From contig OZ024863.1 of assembly GCA_964017155.1 (NCBI GenBank), positions 39,399,617 to 39,463,616 of the forward strand: DNA of 64,000 nt. Reading direction: 5' to 3'. Shown here piece by piece: positions 1 through 45,570 of this stretch. Under the pieces are notes generated by a model. The model was not told where the DNA came from, made no database searches, and worked only from the letters and a program-made list of their open reading frames with translations. Positions within the stretch are counted from its first letter, which is position 1. Every line of letters starts with the position of its first letter. Source of the DNA: Oasisia sp. SBJ-2009. Lineage: Eukaryota > Annelida > Polychaeta > Sabellida > Siboglinidae. The position numbers and the translations under genes were made by a program.

Positions 1-330
1 CAGTGCATAGGGTGGTGATATGGGTGTCTACAAATAGAACTCGCATACAAAGATGTTGTCAGCTGGGTCAGGCATGAATGACGTGAGAAAGTGAGCTGAC
101 ATAGTTTTGTCATCATAATTCAACACCCACTGGGGTGAGGGTAAATAACCACCTGTGTACCCCATGAGGGGGTGATAGCTATTGCCAGTTGTCTGGATTC
201 AAGTAAATTTAACTTTAATAGGACATCGTAGACATCATCACCCTCTGCCGCTACATTGTACCTTCTTCTTGTGCAAGTTGTACTGGTGACTTTGTGTGTT
301 CTACAGTCACTGTTTGTAGATTGTATAATT
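1..330. other. Intronic/upstream DNA, nothing recognised
   Basis: No coding frame or repeat seen. It should be intron of the PHACTR gene, since the first visible exon needs an upstream partner of phase 1. Confidence 0.6.
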
Positions 331-452
331 GTTAATTCAGTGTTATCTCAGCACCAGTAACAAATTAACTTACTTTGGAGCATATCTTTTTCAAAAGATA
401 GGCTCCAAAGTAAGTTAATTTCTTACAACACCCTATCTTGGAGCCATGAACA
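331..452. mobile_element. Small foldback element (hairpin) with satellite-like flank
   Basis: The arms attaacttactttggagc (364-381) and its exact complement (402-419) enclose a second inverted pair tatctttt/aaaagata, giving an almost perfect 56-nt hairpin. The flank at 331-363 resembles the 60-bp satellite unit that follows, and the tail cttggagccatgaacaat is shared with the larger foldback at 18772-18969, which defines a family. Confidence 0.6.
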
Positions 453-483
453 ATAATTATATTCCATAATTATGTAGATGTCT

Positions 484-1503
484 GTGCTGTTAACTCAGTA
501 TTTATCTCGCCACCAGTAACACAGTAAACCTGGAGCCTTCTGAGTACTGTTAACTCAGTGTTTATCTCACCACCAGTAACACAGTAAACCTGAAGCCTTC
601 TGAGTACTGTTAACTCAGTGTTTATCTCGCCACCAGTAACACTGTAAACCTGGAGCCTTCTGAGTACTGTTAACTTAGTGTTTATCTCACCACCAGTAAC
701 ACAGTAAACCTGAAGCCTTCTGAGTACTGTTAACTCAGTGTTTATCTCGCCACCAGTAACACTGTAAACCTGGAGCCTTCTGAGTACTGTTAACTCAGTG
801 TTTATCTCACCACCAGTAACACAGTAAACCTGAAGCCTTCTGAGTACTGTTAACTCAGTGTTTATCTCACCACCAGTAACGCAGTAAACCTGAAGCCTTC
901 TGAGTACTGTTAACTCAGTGTTTATCTCACCACCAGTAACACAGTAAACCTGAAGCCTTCTGAGTACTGTTAACTCAGTGTTTATCTCGCCACCAGTAAC
1001 ACAGTGAACCTGAAGCCTTCTGAGTACTGTTAACTCAATGTTTATCTCGCCACCAGTAACACAGTAAACCTGCAGCCTTCTGAGTAATGTTAACTCAGTG
1101 TTTATCTCACCACCAGTAACACTGTAAACCTGAAGCCTTCTGAGTACTGTTAACTCAGTGTTTATCTCACCACCAGTAACACAGTAAACCTGCAGCCTTC
1201 TGAGTACTGTTAACTCAGTGTTTATCTCACCACCAGTAACACAGTAAACCTGAAGCCTTCTGAGTACTGTTAACTCAGTGTTTATCTCGCCACCAGTAAC
1301 ACAGTAAACCTGCAGCCTTCTGAGTACTGTTAACTCAGTGTTTATCTCACCACCAGTAACGCAGTAAACCTGGAGCCTTCTGAGTACTGTTAACTCAGTG
1401 TTTATCTCGCCACCAGTAACACAGTAAACCTGCAGCCTTCTGAGTACTGTTAACTCAGTGTTTATCTCGCCACCAGTAACACGGTAAACCTGGAGCCTTC
1501 TGG
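484..1503. repeat. 60-bp tandem satellite, about 17 copies
   Basis: Unit core: gttaactcagtgtttatctc, then caccagtaacacagtaaacc and tgaagccttctgagtact. The period is exactly 60 bp with only scattered substitutions (gc/ac, tgga/tgaa/tgca) and no indels across the array, which indicates recent or homogenised amplification. It is non-coding. Confidence 0.97.
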
Positions 1504-2559
1504 GCGTGGCAGCTACAAATCATTACAGCAATAAATATAACTACTGCAGTAAGTTCAGTTCGACTTAGTGCCTTTGTCACATTCCACACATTCCACTTGA
1601 GGAGGGGGTAAGGGGGCAGAGGGGGTTGGGTGGCCCACGGTTACAGTATACTCCTAGTAATCTAGTAAGTATACCTTTCCTTTGCACTTTTGAGAGTAAT
1701 CTTCATGGTGCCGTTCCTTTTTACGGTGCCAATATATCAACATTGCTTCTAAGTAGTGCAACAGGTTTTATGTCTTGGGGCCATAACAATATCAAGGGTA
1801 GCTTGTGTGAACTCAGGCAGCTTGCCAGTATGTTCTCTGGCCATTGCCGTTAATAATAATGCCTGTCTGCTGTGAAGGTGGCCTGTTTCTAAAGTTATTG
1901 TTGCTGTCCCTTGCACCTGGTCAGTGGTGTTGTAGTTTGAAATATTAGTGGTCAGTCCTGGGAGTGTCAAATAGTGTAACTGCTAGTGACCCCCCAGTGT
2001 AGTTGAAAAGGGACCATATAAACATGTAAAGTTTGCAAGACAACTGGTGGGATGGTGTCTGCCTATGAAAAGTGTGCCCAGGGTTCTGATATGTGCCCTG
2101 GTTCCCATGGCAACCAGAGACAGCCAAGCCTTGATTTGTGGCTGGGCCTTTGTAGGCTAGACAATTACCAAGACTGAGGCTTGACCAATATGCCCAGCCA
2201 TATGATGTCACCCTGATGTCATATAAGGGACAAGTCTTAGCTTAGGTGGTCAGCAATCTCTTGTGCATAGAAGTCTAGAACTAGGCCACTGGTGAGTGAC
2301 CTGATCAGCTGTCAATGCCTGCAGGGTACTGACTGGCTTGACAGTGATTTGCTGGGTGAAATACAATAATTGTGATTTCCTTTGAAGTAGTCAGTGTACT
2401 TCTTGTTATATAGGAACATTTCTTGGCAGCAGCACTTATTTTCAAGTTTGTTCTAAGTAAACCAACTGCCCCATGCTCTCTGTGCATGTCGTAGTAATGC
2501 TCTGTGAACACAGTCAACCTGGAAGACACCTCATTCATTCATTCCATTTGTTCTTTTCA
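1504..2559. other. Intron, nothing recognised
   Basis: No exon, repeat array or element identified. Short open frames here lack splice signals or family resemblance. Confidence 0.6.
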
Positions 2560-2677
2560 TTCCATTCATCCATCTATTCATGCATTCTTTAATTCACTCA
2601 TCCATCCATCCATCCATCCATCCATCCATCCATTCATTCATTCATTCATTCATTCATTCATTCATTCATTCATTGAA
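2560..2677. repeat. (CATC)n/(CATT)n microsatellite
   Basis: A compound tetranucleotide run: imperfect cattcatccatc, then about 8 CATC, then about 11 CATT units. Confidence 0.95.
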
Positions 2678-3321
2678 GTTTCCATTCACATGTAGATGGC
2701 GCTAAAGGCAAGGGTTTTGACCCAAATGTCAACTTAAACATACTTTTTGATGAGAAATTCTATTTTTGAATTGACAGTATATTATCTAAATAAATCAATA
2801 ATATTTATATTGCTAAATGACTATTTCTTCAGGTTGAGCTAGTGCAGGGCTTTATGCAGAATCACATTATTGCCAGTCACACGTTTTGGTGGACATGTGG
2901 ATGTTAACTGTGTATTTTTTGGATGTATTTTTTATTAATGCCAGTTCACAAACTTTAAATGTATTTTTTTACCTGAAAAGGACTACAAACACAAATGTGA
3001 TACAATTTATACTAACTTTCAAGGCATAACTAACAATATCTATGGTTTTGGAAGACCTTTTTTGCTTCTTCATTTTTTTACCCATCCATATTCGTTTTTA
3101 CACATCCAAATGATGGGTGGACGGGTCTCTGGATAAAGCTATGATCTAGTGATTGACTGATTGTTCAACTAGAGTCAGCACTGAGACAGCCTGAGGGATG
3201 TTGAGAGGAAGCACTAGGAGTGTCCTCAGTCTGGCCTGTGATTGCTGCAGTGCTGCACTCTGGTGTACTTCACAGCAATTACATTAATGCCCCCCCATTC
3301 ACCCGGGTTTCTTGGTTGCAG
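2678..3321. other. Intron before first visible PHACTR exon
   Basis: AT-rich, no repeats. It ends in the acceptor tttcttggttgcag. Confidence 0.7.
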
Positions 3322-36160
<32,839 letters not shown>

Positions 36161-37399
36161 AGTTGCCGTCAAGTTGTATAATATGGTCTGGCACGTTGCA
36201 CACAGCACCGCCAGCCAGCGTGGTGCCATGCGCCGTTACGGTGCCATGCCCCGCCGTACGCCACTGTTCACTGTCGATGGAATGGTGCTATTTCGCAAGC
36301 AGCTGCGCCTGTTGTCACAGACTAGCGGTCAGTTTGACCAGTGGTCAGTGTGACGAGTGGTCAGTGCTGAAAGGTGACCGTGTGGTCATGTGGCAGTGCC
36401 AGGACACGGTCAGTGCAGAGTCCAGCTGAAGGTGACCAAGAGTGTCCACCATCGCTGTCTGCTTGAAGGAACTGGGGCTGTGTATATATAATATGTATAG
36501 GACTGTGACACGAGAGAGACTGGACGAGACAAGTGAGTGGTCAGTGACTGACCACTGTACATTTCACTAGTCGCCAGGCCTGGCACAACGCCAAGTGGTG
36601 ACCAGTGAAGGTTCGAGTGTGGACTGTTGATGTCTTGTGTGAGGTGTAGCTCCGTCCAACTGTGCATAAACAGGGCTCTACAAAGACTGCCATCTCGTCA
36701 CTGCAATATATTTTGTATAGTCCTCCTTGCGTTTCGAGGCAGGCTGTGCATTTTCGACTGATTTCGTGTGATCCGTTTTTATTCATAAATTCTCACAAAA
36801 ACTGAGTATTCAGTTGTGCAGATTTGGTATTCTCAGATGTTTGGTCAAAATGTGGTGTTTCTGAGTGAAATTATGACATGAAACTTTTTAGTTGCACTTT
36901 TTATGTCTGTCTGTGGGACAGGTTTTATGTTACATTTCCATTATATTTGTTCTTTAATTTGCCATCTATAGTTAAATCTGGAAGGATTTCTTCTGTAGGT
37001 TTAAGGTACCAATGGTATGTTGACAGCCTGTGAAGTGTAAAAGGCAGTTGAGTTGTGGGTTAAGAAAGGCATTTCAAGAGCTTCCACATGAGGTTGTATG
37101 TTCCTCATATTTAAATTTTTAATAGTGTGTCTATGTATACATTTTAGAGACTGATTTCTACGAATTTGACGAGAGGCTGAGGGTTAGCCAGCCTTGGGTC
37201 GTGTCCAGTGTTTGAACTGCCTTATGTAGTGTCACTGTACCACTGAATCAGACAGTGCCTCCAAGGATGTAGTGTGGGATCATAAATGGAGGGTTGTGTC
37301 ATAGCAAATACACAAGAGTCATGTTATGTGAGAGTCATGTTATGTGAGAATCATGGCACATTGAATAGGTAAGATTAATTACGAACTCTGTTTCGTCGC

Positions 37400-37405
37400 A
37401 ATAAA
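37400..37405 (+). terminator. Candidate proximal poly(A) signal AATAAA
   Basis: A canonical hexamer on the PHACTR strand, 1.24 kb after the stop, in cgcaataaacc context. GT-rich sequence follows only loosely. Confidence 0.35.
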
Positions 37406-39376
37406 CCTTATGAAATGTAAATGTTATCTCGCTAGCTGTCGTGAATATGAAAGTAAACTAAACTTCGAATATTTACACACGAGAGTGAAATTGAAATAGA
37501 AATATAGTGAGATATAATCATGTTGAAAAGAATGACGGATAATCATGCAGGAATTACAGAGAGATAGAGAATCATGTTGGTGTAAAAACCGAATTAAAGA
37601 GTGAAATATTTAATCATGTTGGCTGTAGCAAATGTGGTGTAGACGTTGGTTAAGTCGAAGTATGGTCAAATAGAGGATATTGTGTTGATCCACATGTGTT
37701 GATCTTATCTGGCATTTCTGATTTCAAATAGCCTTGCTGCTCTGAGAGTGGAACTCTTGGTAAAGACAACTGTCTGGTTGGTATCTGCCATTCAGATGGA
37801 GAGGAAGAAGGCTTTATGGACACATCTGCATTATTTCATCTTTCTGCCTGGGTATAAATGCTTTTAATTTTTATAAATATCAGTTTCAAGTGACTTATGA
37901 AAGGTGTATATATTTTACGTTATTGAGAAGAGTTAGGCATAACATAACTACCAGATGTGACATTATAGATGACTGTAAATGGAGACCGTGCATACTACCT
38001 GAGACAGTCTAAACATCATGTTACTACTGTTCATTTCATCATGATTGTGTTACTGTAAAGAAAGACTGGTATACAAGGTGTTTTTACTTCACAGATATTC
38101 TTCATCATTACACGACATTTTTTAGAAAGGACCAATATCAGGTGTTAAGAATGTTGAAAACAAGTTGCAGGTTCGACATCTTGGCATCTGTAGTGAATGT
38201 GTTCCTTACCTTCCCCATATTCACTGTACCAGTTAATTGTCCTTGCAAAGTGAAACTGAAAGTTAATGCCGTCTCCTCACTGCGTTCGGTCAGAAATGCC
38301 ACCTGATCAATATTTTGTATTTTGTTATTATAAAAAATTATAATCAGGAATGTTATTTTAATGTCTGGGTAGATGAGATTGTTTTTGTACAGTTTCGAGT
38401 AATGAAAACATTATGTTAATCACTTGCTTTATCTGCTAGTAACTCGTCTAACTGAACTCTCCTAAGTGCTGACTCCTGTATATGCAATGTGTGTATATAT
38501 ACCTACACACGTATTATACAGATGTGTATGTAACATGCACACACACATACAGATGTGTATGTTACAATATTTTGGTTTCGTATGATTTCATACTGTGTTA
38601 GGAAAGTCTTGAGTTCAAAATTAAATATTAACCGAACTTTGTAAATATTGTAGACACGCTGATGGCAAGACAATAGATACAGACAGATGACAGCAAACTG
38701 TTTAGCAATACGTCTGTCCGAGACTCTATAATGTGTGTGTGATGTTGGCGTGGCCAACTCTTGGCCATGTCTCCTGTCAACTTGTGTACATAAAATGTCT
38801 AATGGCCTTTGTTTTAGTTGTTTTATTTTACAGTAGCATCAAGACCATTGCATTCAAACTGCACACTTAAGTAGTGTCCAGATAGTGCTATACCTACCTT
38901 TCATATCACTCCCGTGTCATGCTATCGTTGCTTACAGGGCTTTGTAGATAAAGGATGTCCAATATTTAAGAAGTTCGCAGAATTGCAAAAATTTACCAAA
39001 TAAATGAAAACCACTGGAACCAATGTCAATGCAATACAAAGCCGAACACTGCAGAATGGAAGAGAAACCATTAAAATAGTATTTAATTAATCCTAGTATA
39101 TCCTTGGCATAACTCATTCACGTTGTTTCTGATTATTGATTTTTATGTACAAAGCCCCAAAGCAATCTGTTAAACAAACTTTAATAATAAACTTAATACC
39201 TCCTTTTTGCAAACACAAACTGGTGACAAATGGTGTTGTTTGAGACCGTGATTGTATGTGACTTCTTTGTATATTCTTGAATGCCATGTGCGCAAACTGT
39301 AACTTACACAAAGAACTGGATACACTGTAATATAAAATGCAATTATGACAAGTGCTGAAAGTATTATTTGTATCAA

Positions 39377-39382
39377 AATAAA
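39377..39382 (+). terminator. Candidate distal poly(A) signal AATAAA
   Basis: Hexamer in caaaataaatgcc, followed at 39396-39420 by tgtaagttttgtttttagtg, a U/GU-rich downstream element. Best candidate for the main PHACTR 3' end. Confidence 0.45.
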
Positions 39383-39400
39383 TGCCTATTTTGTAGACAA

Positions 39401-40257
39401 TGTAAGTTTTGTTTTTAGTGGACTTATGGCATCACTCTGTTTCTGCCCTCCAATGTGCCGTCTGCCGTTAATCCCCAACAATTCAGAATCTAGTTTTCTA
39501 ATTTAGCATTTATATTTGAGCACTGTTACAGTGCATGAGAAATTTATATTTCATTGGATTATTCTAAAGATACCCTAGGGCCCAAAAGAGGTACATTTTC
39601 AGGTTGTCTATTTAAAAACAAAATTACTAACCTTTTCTCAAATTTTGCATTGATGTATCTTCGGCTAAATAGATACTACACAAGAAATGTTTATTTGGCT
39701 GAGTGTTTCTAAGAGCACCTCTGGATGTTTCACAAAAGCTAACTTCACATTTCTTTGGTCCTGCCTAGTGTGACAACTTGTGTATTTGCTTACCATTTGG
39801 CCTCTAGTTCCAGCTGTCTACTGTTAGGACCTTTTGGGCCTTTTATTTGTAAACAAATTACCAAGTAGTTTATAAATATATATATACATATATGTATGTG
39901 TATATATATATATATATACAGCCTGTATATAAATATTGTTGTGGGTACAACAGCACCCCAGAACATGATAGAACACCATACACCCATACAGGGTGGGCCA
40001 CACCTAGCCTAGGTATTATAGCACACCACCCTACATCACAACATAATGTGGCTAGAATTACAGGGACATCGCTTTCTAAACTCCTAATGTCTAAATAATT
40101 AATAAAATAATTGTTAATGCATTAACAGCAGTACATTAAATGATTAGTATTGAAAATGTGTTCCTATCGTGATTTATCTCAAAGGATACCTTTACTGTGC
40201 TGACACCTGGCAAGCAATAAATAAAACATTTCTAACTTCACTAAATCAATGATAGTT
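39401..40257. other. Intergenic, AT-rich
   Basis: Contains a TA/GTAT microsatellite at 39875-39920. At 39940-40095 there is a moderately C/A-rich stretch of uncertain nature, possibly an old repeat. No gene supported. Confidence 0.5.
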
Positions 40258-43060
40258 GTGGTCTCCGCAACGTGGCGCTACCGTATGTCGCTGTTCAACA
40301 GAATTGTCGATGTACCGGGCTCCGTGAGATAGCGCCACTGTTTGTCACTTCGATATCGTTTCACACCAGAGAGATGGGAAGGGGAGAGGGAGGAATGGAT
40401 GGGGGGAAAGCGAGAGAGAAAGAGATGGAGACGGGAAGGCGGACAGGCGGACAGGCATAGAGGTAGCGACAGACAGACAGACAGAGACAGCGCGAGAGAC
40501 AGAAAGAGCGCCAGCCACTGCAACCCCTCCACGTGCACACGGTTTGTTCGATGTCGAAAGGGTGTCACATGTGTAGTTCGGCTGTAGGCTAGGTCTGTGT
40601 GAAGGTTCTTTCATGGTGCAGTCTGTGAGTGATGCCATCGCCGGCGTCACAGACAGTGCCGCAGTGGAGGTCGCCGGTCAACCGGAAGTGATTTTTATCG
40701 ACGCTGGTGTCTGCATGTAAATATTTGTCGGATATTTTTACAGGATAGAACATCCGTACTACAACTTCTACTGCATGCACGGTCGCTACTGTTAAGCCCT
40801 ACACTTTACAACTGTCTTTCTTCCCGTTTCCCTATCTCCTTCATTTCTGTTATCCCTATTTCCCTCCATTCATCCCCCTCATCTCCCGCTCTGAACCTTG
40901 CTCATTCGCGCGTGAGCGTGCCCGCATGTATTCGCGGGCGCATGCGCATAATTCTAAAGACAGCTTACGCAGACTTCCCTTATAAGTTATAAGAGTTTGG
41001 GTATACATCCTCATAGAACAATGCTCCCAAAATCACTAAAGTTGTTTTAGTACAATCATTATTGATATCAGATTGTGTCTGGTTAGAGTACATATAGGTT
41101 ATATTAGCCGATCATTTCTGTGTACCTCATTTGTAATAGGCCTACATATTTTATATGTGGGAACCGGAAGGATTGTAGGGGGCCAAGCTCCAAGTAATTG
41201 ATATGGGGGACTGGAGGCAGGACTGTTCCCTCCCAAATATATAATGTACGGTGCATTCTTGTGCAATTACGGTGTATTATTGTCGACAATTTAAACTTGA
41301 AGTCGCGATTATCAGCCCACCCAACCCCCAACCCCCATTAATACCGTGGTGACGCCGCAATTTCCTTTCAGGTAACGTCTGTAAATCTTACAGCGCGGAT
41401 ATCAGGCAACGACCTACAGTGTTGTCTGGAGCCGCCTTCCATTGAAACACTTCTGTCGTTCATTCTGTGAGAAACAATGTTGTTTACGACAAATACACCG
41501 TTCCTATACAGTTAACAATCATTCTGTCGTGCTGGAGATTGGCCTTCATTATAATTAAGTATAGCCTTGGTGTAATCGGCATACACGACTATGTCCCAAC
41601 TGTTTGACTTCAAATACAGCTACAATCGATATCGTTAAGAACTTGATCTGCATTTTGGACTATGTAAGAACAATGATCAAGACCAACTCGATCGATGTGA
41701 GTTGATCCAGTTTGGCGCCCAGTTCCCGTGCGTTTTATAAAGAGCCGTGATACAATAAAACATGAATAAACAAGCACTTGAGTATTGGCGCTTAGCGTGT
41801 CACAAAGTGCTTTAACGATAAAAAGCCGTTGCGGAAATTGTACCAGCTTGTCTGACCAAATATTGTTCGCACCCAAACCCTTTTGTTCTCGTGTTATGTC
41901 TCTATACAAATCGTGCGCCAACGCCACTCCTTGTATCTAGGAACTATGCACAAGAGCTGTTCACGTCTCGTGAAACAGAAGAGATTACGATGGGATCGTA
42001 TGCGTGGGCATGCATAAATAGTGAGACTCGTGTTTATTTGTCAAAGTGCTGGGCTCGGCTTGGCGCAAGGATTGTTCAGTATTGTTGAATGTGTGTGGTC
42101 GTAAATGACTATTAGCAACGCACGGTGTTTACGACACGATCCGTGTTGTTAATTGACATTCTACGTCACTGTTATTTCGCAACATACGCAACTGTAAAAT
42201 GTGTGGGAATTTCATAAGAAGCAGGGACGTGTTGGCGAAATGGAGAAGTTGTAGTGGAATTCGCAGCCTTAGTGCTCGTCTTCGTGGAACGTTTCCACTT
42301 ATGTAGTGTTCTTCTTGTATACAGATGCGTTGTAATTGACAAAAATTGGCGGCGGCGACAATAAACTTGTAGAATGTGTTTCAACACGAATGAGAAAAAA
42401 AATCAATAAACCTATTACGTGTTCTCTACGAAGTGGCTTAAGTTTAATGAAGGTTAAAGGGCGTCTTTTTGTCAAACTTTCGAAAGTATTCGTATTAACA
42501 AAAGAGCAGTATACCAATGAGCATGTATTTCAATTCATCCCCAATTTTCCTACAACATGAATTATGTTGGAAACATTGTGAATATAAACCTTGCCATGTT
42601 TGTATAACGCCATCAAATACGTCTACCAGCGAGATAAATTTATATGGTCAATGTCGTGTATACAAACACTCTGTTGACACTGGCGTCGGAATTAATAATT
42701 GAATAATGGGGAACTCAGCCATTACTTCCGCTTATCCTCGCCCACCAGGGAGCGCTGCGGCTGATTACATCAGTACAAGCCCCTGGCACATGCCTTTCAA
42801 AATCTCCTCTTTTAACGTCAGCCATTGAAATCGGCCACGGGGGGGGGGGGGGGCGTGGTCGGCCTGCGGTCGTGGGATATCATACTATAGGTGATTTCAG
42901 CCACACGCTGCTCGTGTTACGGGCTGTGTATGTGTACGTGAATGAGTCATTATATTGGGATTCACACCTCCGGTCTCAGGTCTCAGGTAGTTTACTCCAA
43001 ACAGCCCAAACTTGGGCTAACGCAGGAGTTTGTAGTGCTTCTTGTGCGCATGCCGTTAAG
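40258..43060. other. Intergenic, CpG-rich
   Basis: CpG frequency rises clearly from here on. It includes a GA-rich patch at 40375-40510, a C/T-rich patch at 40815-40895, alternating cgcgggcgcatgcgc at 40932-40948, and a G run at 42840-42853. I found no exon with family resemblance on either strand. Regulatory DNA for the downstream gene is possible. Confidence 0.45.
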
Positions 43061-43061
43061 T

Positions 43062-43980
43062 AGTATGTTTGTTTGTTTGTTTGTTTGTTTGTTTGTTTGT
43101 TTGTTTAATAGGCGATTTAGGTGATTGGGTGTCGTGAAGGGGAGGTTCATGGTTGCTGCTTGAAAAGCTATGGGGTTTTCTATTTCAGTAATGTGTTGTG
43201 GAATCATATTCTCCGGGGTAAAAGGAGAACGCTGCAGTGTTGATGCGGCACCTGGTGGCCATGTAATGGCCACGGTTTTTTGATGGTTTTAATAGCCTCG
43301 GTGGTGGTGTGATGTTGATTATGTTATTTAAATTTTTTTTTAATGTCATGGCTTGTTTGATAATCCTGCGTCGCTCAAGAGTAGGCCATCCAAGGGTGGC
43401 TGTTAGGTCTGTTCTGACTGTTTGGCGTCGATGGTCGTTTTTGATAAATCTGGCTGCACAGTGCTGTACCTTTTCAAGATGTTTAATGTGGGTAGTGGTG
43501 TGTGGATTCCATATAGGAGAGGCATATTCAAGTTTTGGTCGAACTAGCATGTCATAGACAGTTTCGTTTACATCAGGTTTGCATGATCCGAGGGTTCGTT
43601 TGATCATACCTAAGACTTTTGAAGATTTGGAAGCTATGTCAGTGATATGATTCACCCATGTTAGTTTAGTATCTAATTTTATTCCAAGATGTAGGTGGCT
43701 GGAGACTGTGGAGAGTGGCACACCACAGAAGGAATACGAATGTAGTCTGGGTTTGGTTTTGTTGGTTATTGGGAGATTCATACATTTGGGGATGTTAAAC
43801 TCCATTTGCCATTTTTTGGACAATTTTTGTAGTTGGATCAGGTCAGATTGTTATCTGTTTTAGATTTGATTTTGCGATAGATGTTGCTGTCATCAGCAAA
43901 GAGCCGTATTGGAGATCGAATGTTGTTGTCTATGTCATATATGCGGGGCAAAACATCCCCATTGAGGATCGCACCAAAAT
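43062..43980 (-). mobile_element. 5'-truncated non-LTR retrotransposon (family B) with (AAAC)n tail
   Basis: On the minus strand: RT palm motif RLFADDSNIYRKIKSK (near 43890-43850), a frame break near 43840, then an open stretch to 43185 with LGIKLDTKLTWVNHI, KVLGMIKRTLGSC, VRPKLEYASPIWNPHT, LEKVQHCAARFI and WPTLERRR, the usual RT thumb and C-terminal region of CR1/Jockey-like LINEs. The 3' end carries ten or so AAAC units (43065-43106 on the complement), the template tail of this LINE group. Non-functional: 5' truncated and frame-broken. Confidence 0.92.
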
Positions 43981-45119
43981 GGTAGTAGGTCTAACGTGTT
44001 GGTGGTATTAAAATGTGCCTCTGAGCTTGGTTTCTAAGGATATAGGCGCAATAGAAGTTAACTCATTATTATTAAAATTATTATTATTATTTTATATCAC
44101 ATTCAATGACGATGAAATAGTCAATGCATTCAGTGCATCAGAAATGTATTTAAAACATAACATTTTCATATTTTCACGAAAAGGTCGGCATCTATCTCCA
44201 CTCTACCTCCCTACCTTAAGCTTACGGAGCAAAATATAGTTAGCTAAGCCTAAGGCCAGCCGAACGTCTCGTATGGTGGGCCAAATGTCAATGAAGAAAC
44301 CTGTGTTATATGTTTAAACCTATTTTTATTCCAATTATTACTTCTAATTATTTAAACGAGTAATAATAATAATTATCATCATCATCACGACAGAGCATCT
44401 GAGTTGGACATGGATACCTGTGTATAATATCGAAACACAACAGAGAGATTGTTCCGGCATTTTTAAAAGGGGAACGTTTATCGAAAGTCACCTAAACTCA
44501 AACAAATATACCAGCAAAAGATACAACACAACATAACAACAAATGTAGATGTACAGTAGAAAACAAAATGAGGCAAACAAAAGCACGCTCAGGCTATGCA
44601 ATCGTGATTTTATTGTTTCTGCGACATGCGGTTGTAAAGTACAATGCACTTTTTTCAGGTCTAGAATAAAATCGGAAGATGTGTATCATAGTTCGGGATA
44701 TAAGAATTTTACAAAACAATGACGTCCATATTTTAGAGTTCTCCCGCTAAATCCGGAAACCTGGAAGCTCTAATAATGATATTTATTGTCCTCAATCCTC
44801 AGTAGTAGGGCCTACAACACGGAACATGTAGGCTTAAATTATCAATTAAAATTTTGTTACAACTGGAACTAAGCATCACTTTGCTTGTGTTCATTTTCAT
44901 GTAATAATCAAATGTTAATTATAATTCATGCAAAATACATGTTCGTGTTATAATTAACTAATAACTCAGCGTTTAATAGTGCTTTGTAACTGTAAGAATA
45001 CCGAGTGTGCCTGTTAACCCGGAATCGTTCGATTTCCGCTTAACCTATAATGCACCAAAATGTTCTGTTTCACAGAGATACTCCACCAACCAACAGATTA
45101 TTAAGACTTCTTTTCAGAA
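43981..45119. other. Intergenic, nothing recognised
   Basis: AT-rich with taataataataattatcatc near 44360. No exon supported. Confidence 0.5.
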
Positions 45120-45437
45120 GCACACGGCGTTAATGATAGTCGCGAGCCGTTTCACGCCAATTCTAAAGGCGAGACCCACCAAACGTCGAACGCGTGTGGC
45201 CTCAAACTGCGCCGCGAGTGACAACGGGCGAAACAATGCGTGCGCACGACTGCCTAGCAACGCGTAAACAACAACAAACCAACGTTGCATGGCGCAGCTT
45301 GTTTGTTCTGTTTGTACCACCGGTGGCGGGCGTTCCTCTGTCACTTTACACTAAGACCAAGCAGGGGATCGCAGGAAGACACGCGGCGGTGTTAAGCTGA
45401 TTGAAACTGATTCGGTTTAGCAACTTAGACTATCAAA
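45120..45437 (+). promoter_or_regulatory. Probable CpG-rich promoter/5' UTR of the second gene
   Basis: This CpG-dense segment, with acgcgtgtggcc, gcgccgcgagtg and cgcggcggtg, lies directly upstream of the ATG at 45438. No clear TATA box at a useful distance. The start site is not determined. Confidence 0.4.
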
Positions 45438-45570
45438 ATGGGTTGCAATTCAAGCAAAGGTACCGAAACATCAGAGGCTCAGCCTCAGCCTACACCCAAG
45501 GCACAGGAAGCAAAGGAGAGTTCGCATTCGCATTCGCATTCGCAGCCAGCCACTGAAAACTCGGATGCGG
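45438..45570 (+). CDS. First coding exon: acyl anchor plus His-Ser run
   Basis: The ATG at 45438 sits in a good context (tcaaaATGG, A at -3, G at +4). It encodes [19 protein letters not shown], then a Lys/Glu/Ala stretch ([10 protein letters not shown]), a (HS)3 run from TCGCAT hexanucleotides, and QPATENSDA; it ends in phase 1 at gatgcg g|gtatgt. MGCxxSK is a strong N-myristoyltransferase consensus with a neighbouring palmitoylatable cysteine. 44 complete codons plus one base. No signal peptide or transmembrane segment. Confidence 0.8.

Larger units (their letters stand above)
36161..39400 (+). other. PHACTR: PHACTR 3' UTR (probable extent)
   Basis: This AT-rich stretch has no repeat array and no convincing reading frame. 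Its far end is inferred from AATAAA hexamers at 37400-37405 and 39377-39382; alternative ends would give UTRs of about 1.2 and 3.2 kb. Long 3' UTRs are common for neuronal genes. Boundary not proven. Confidence 0.55.

Noticed and set aside
484..1503. CRISPR-like regular repeat
   Set aside because: Units are contiguous with no unique spacers, and the genome is eukaryotic; the same holds for all arrays here.
40258..41000. A separate gene start in the CpG-rich patch
   Set aside because: No ATG frame with conserved features or donor could be supported on either strand; kept only as a compositional note.
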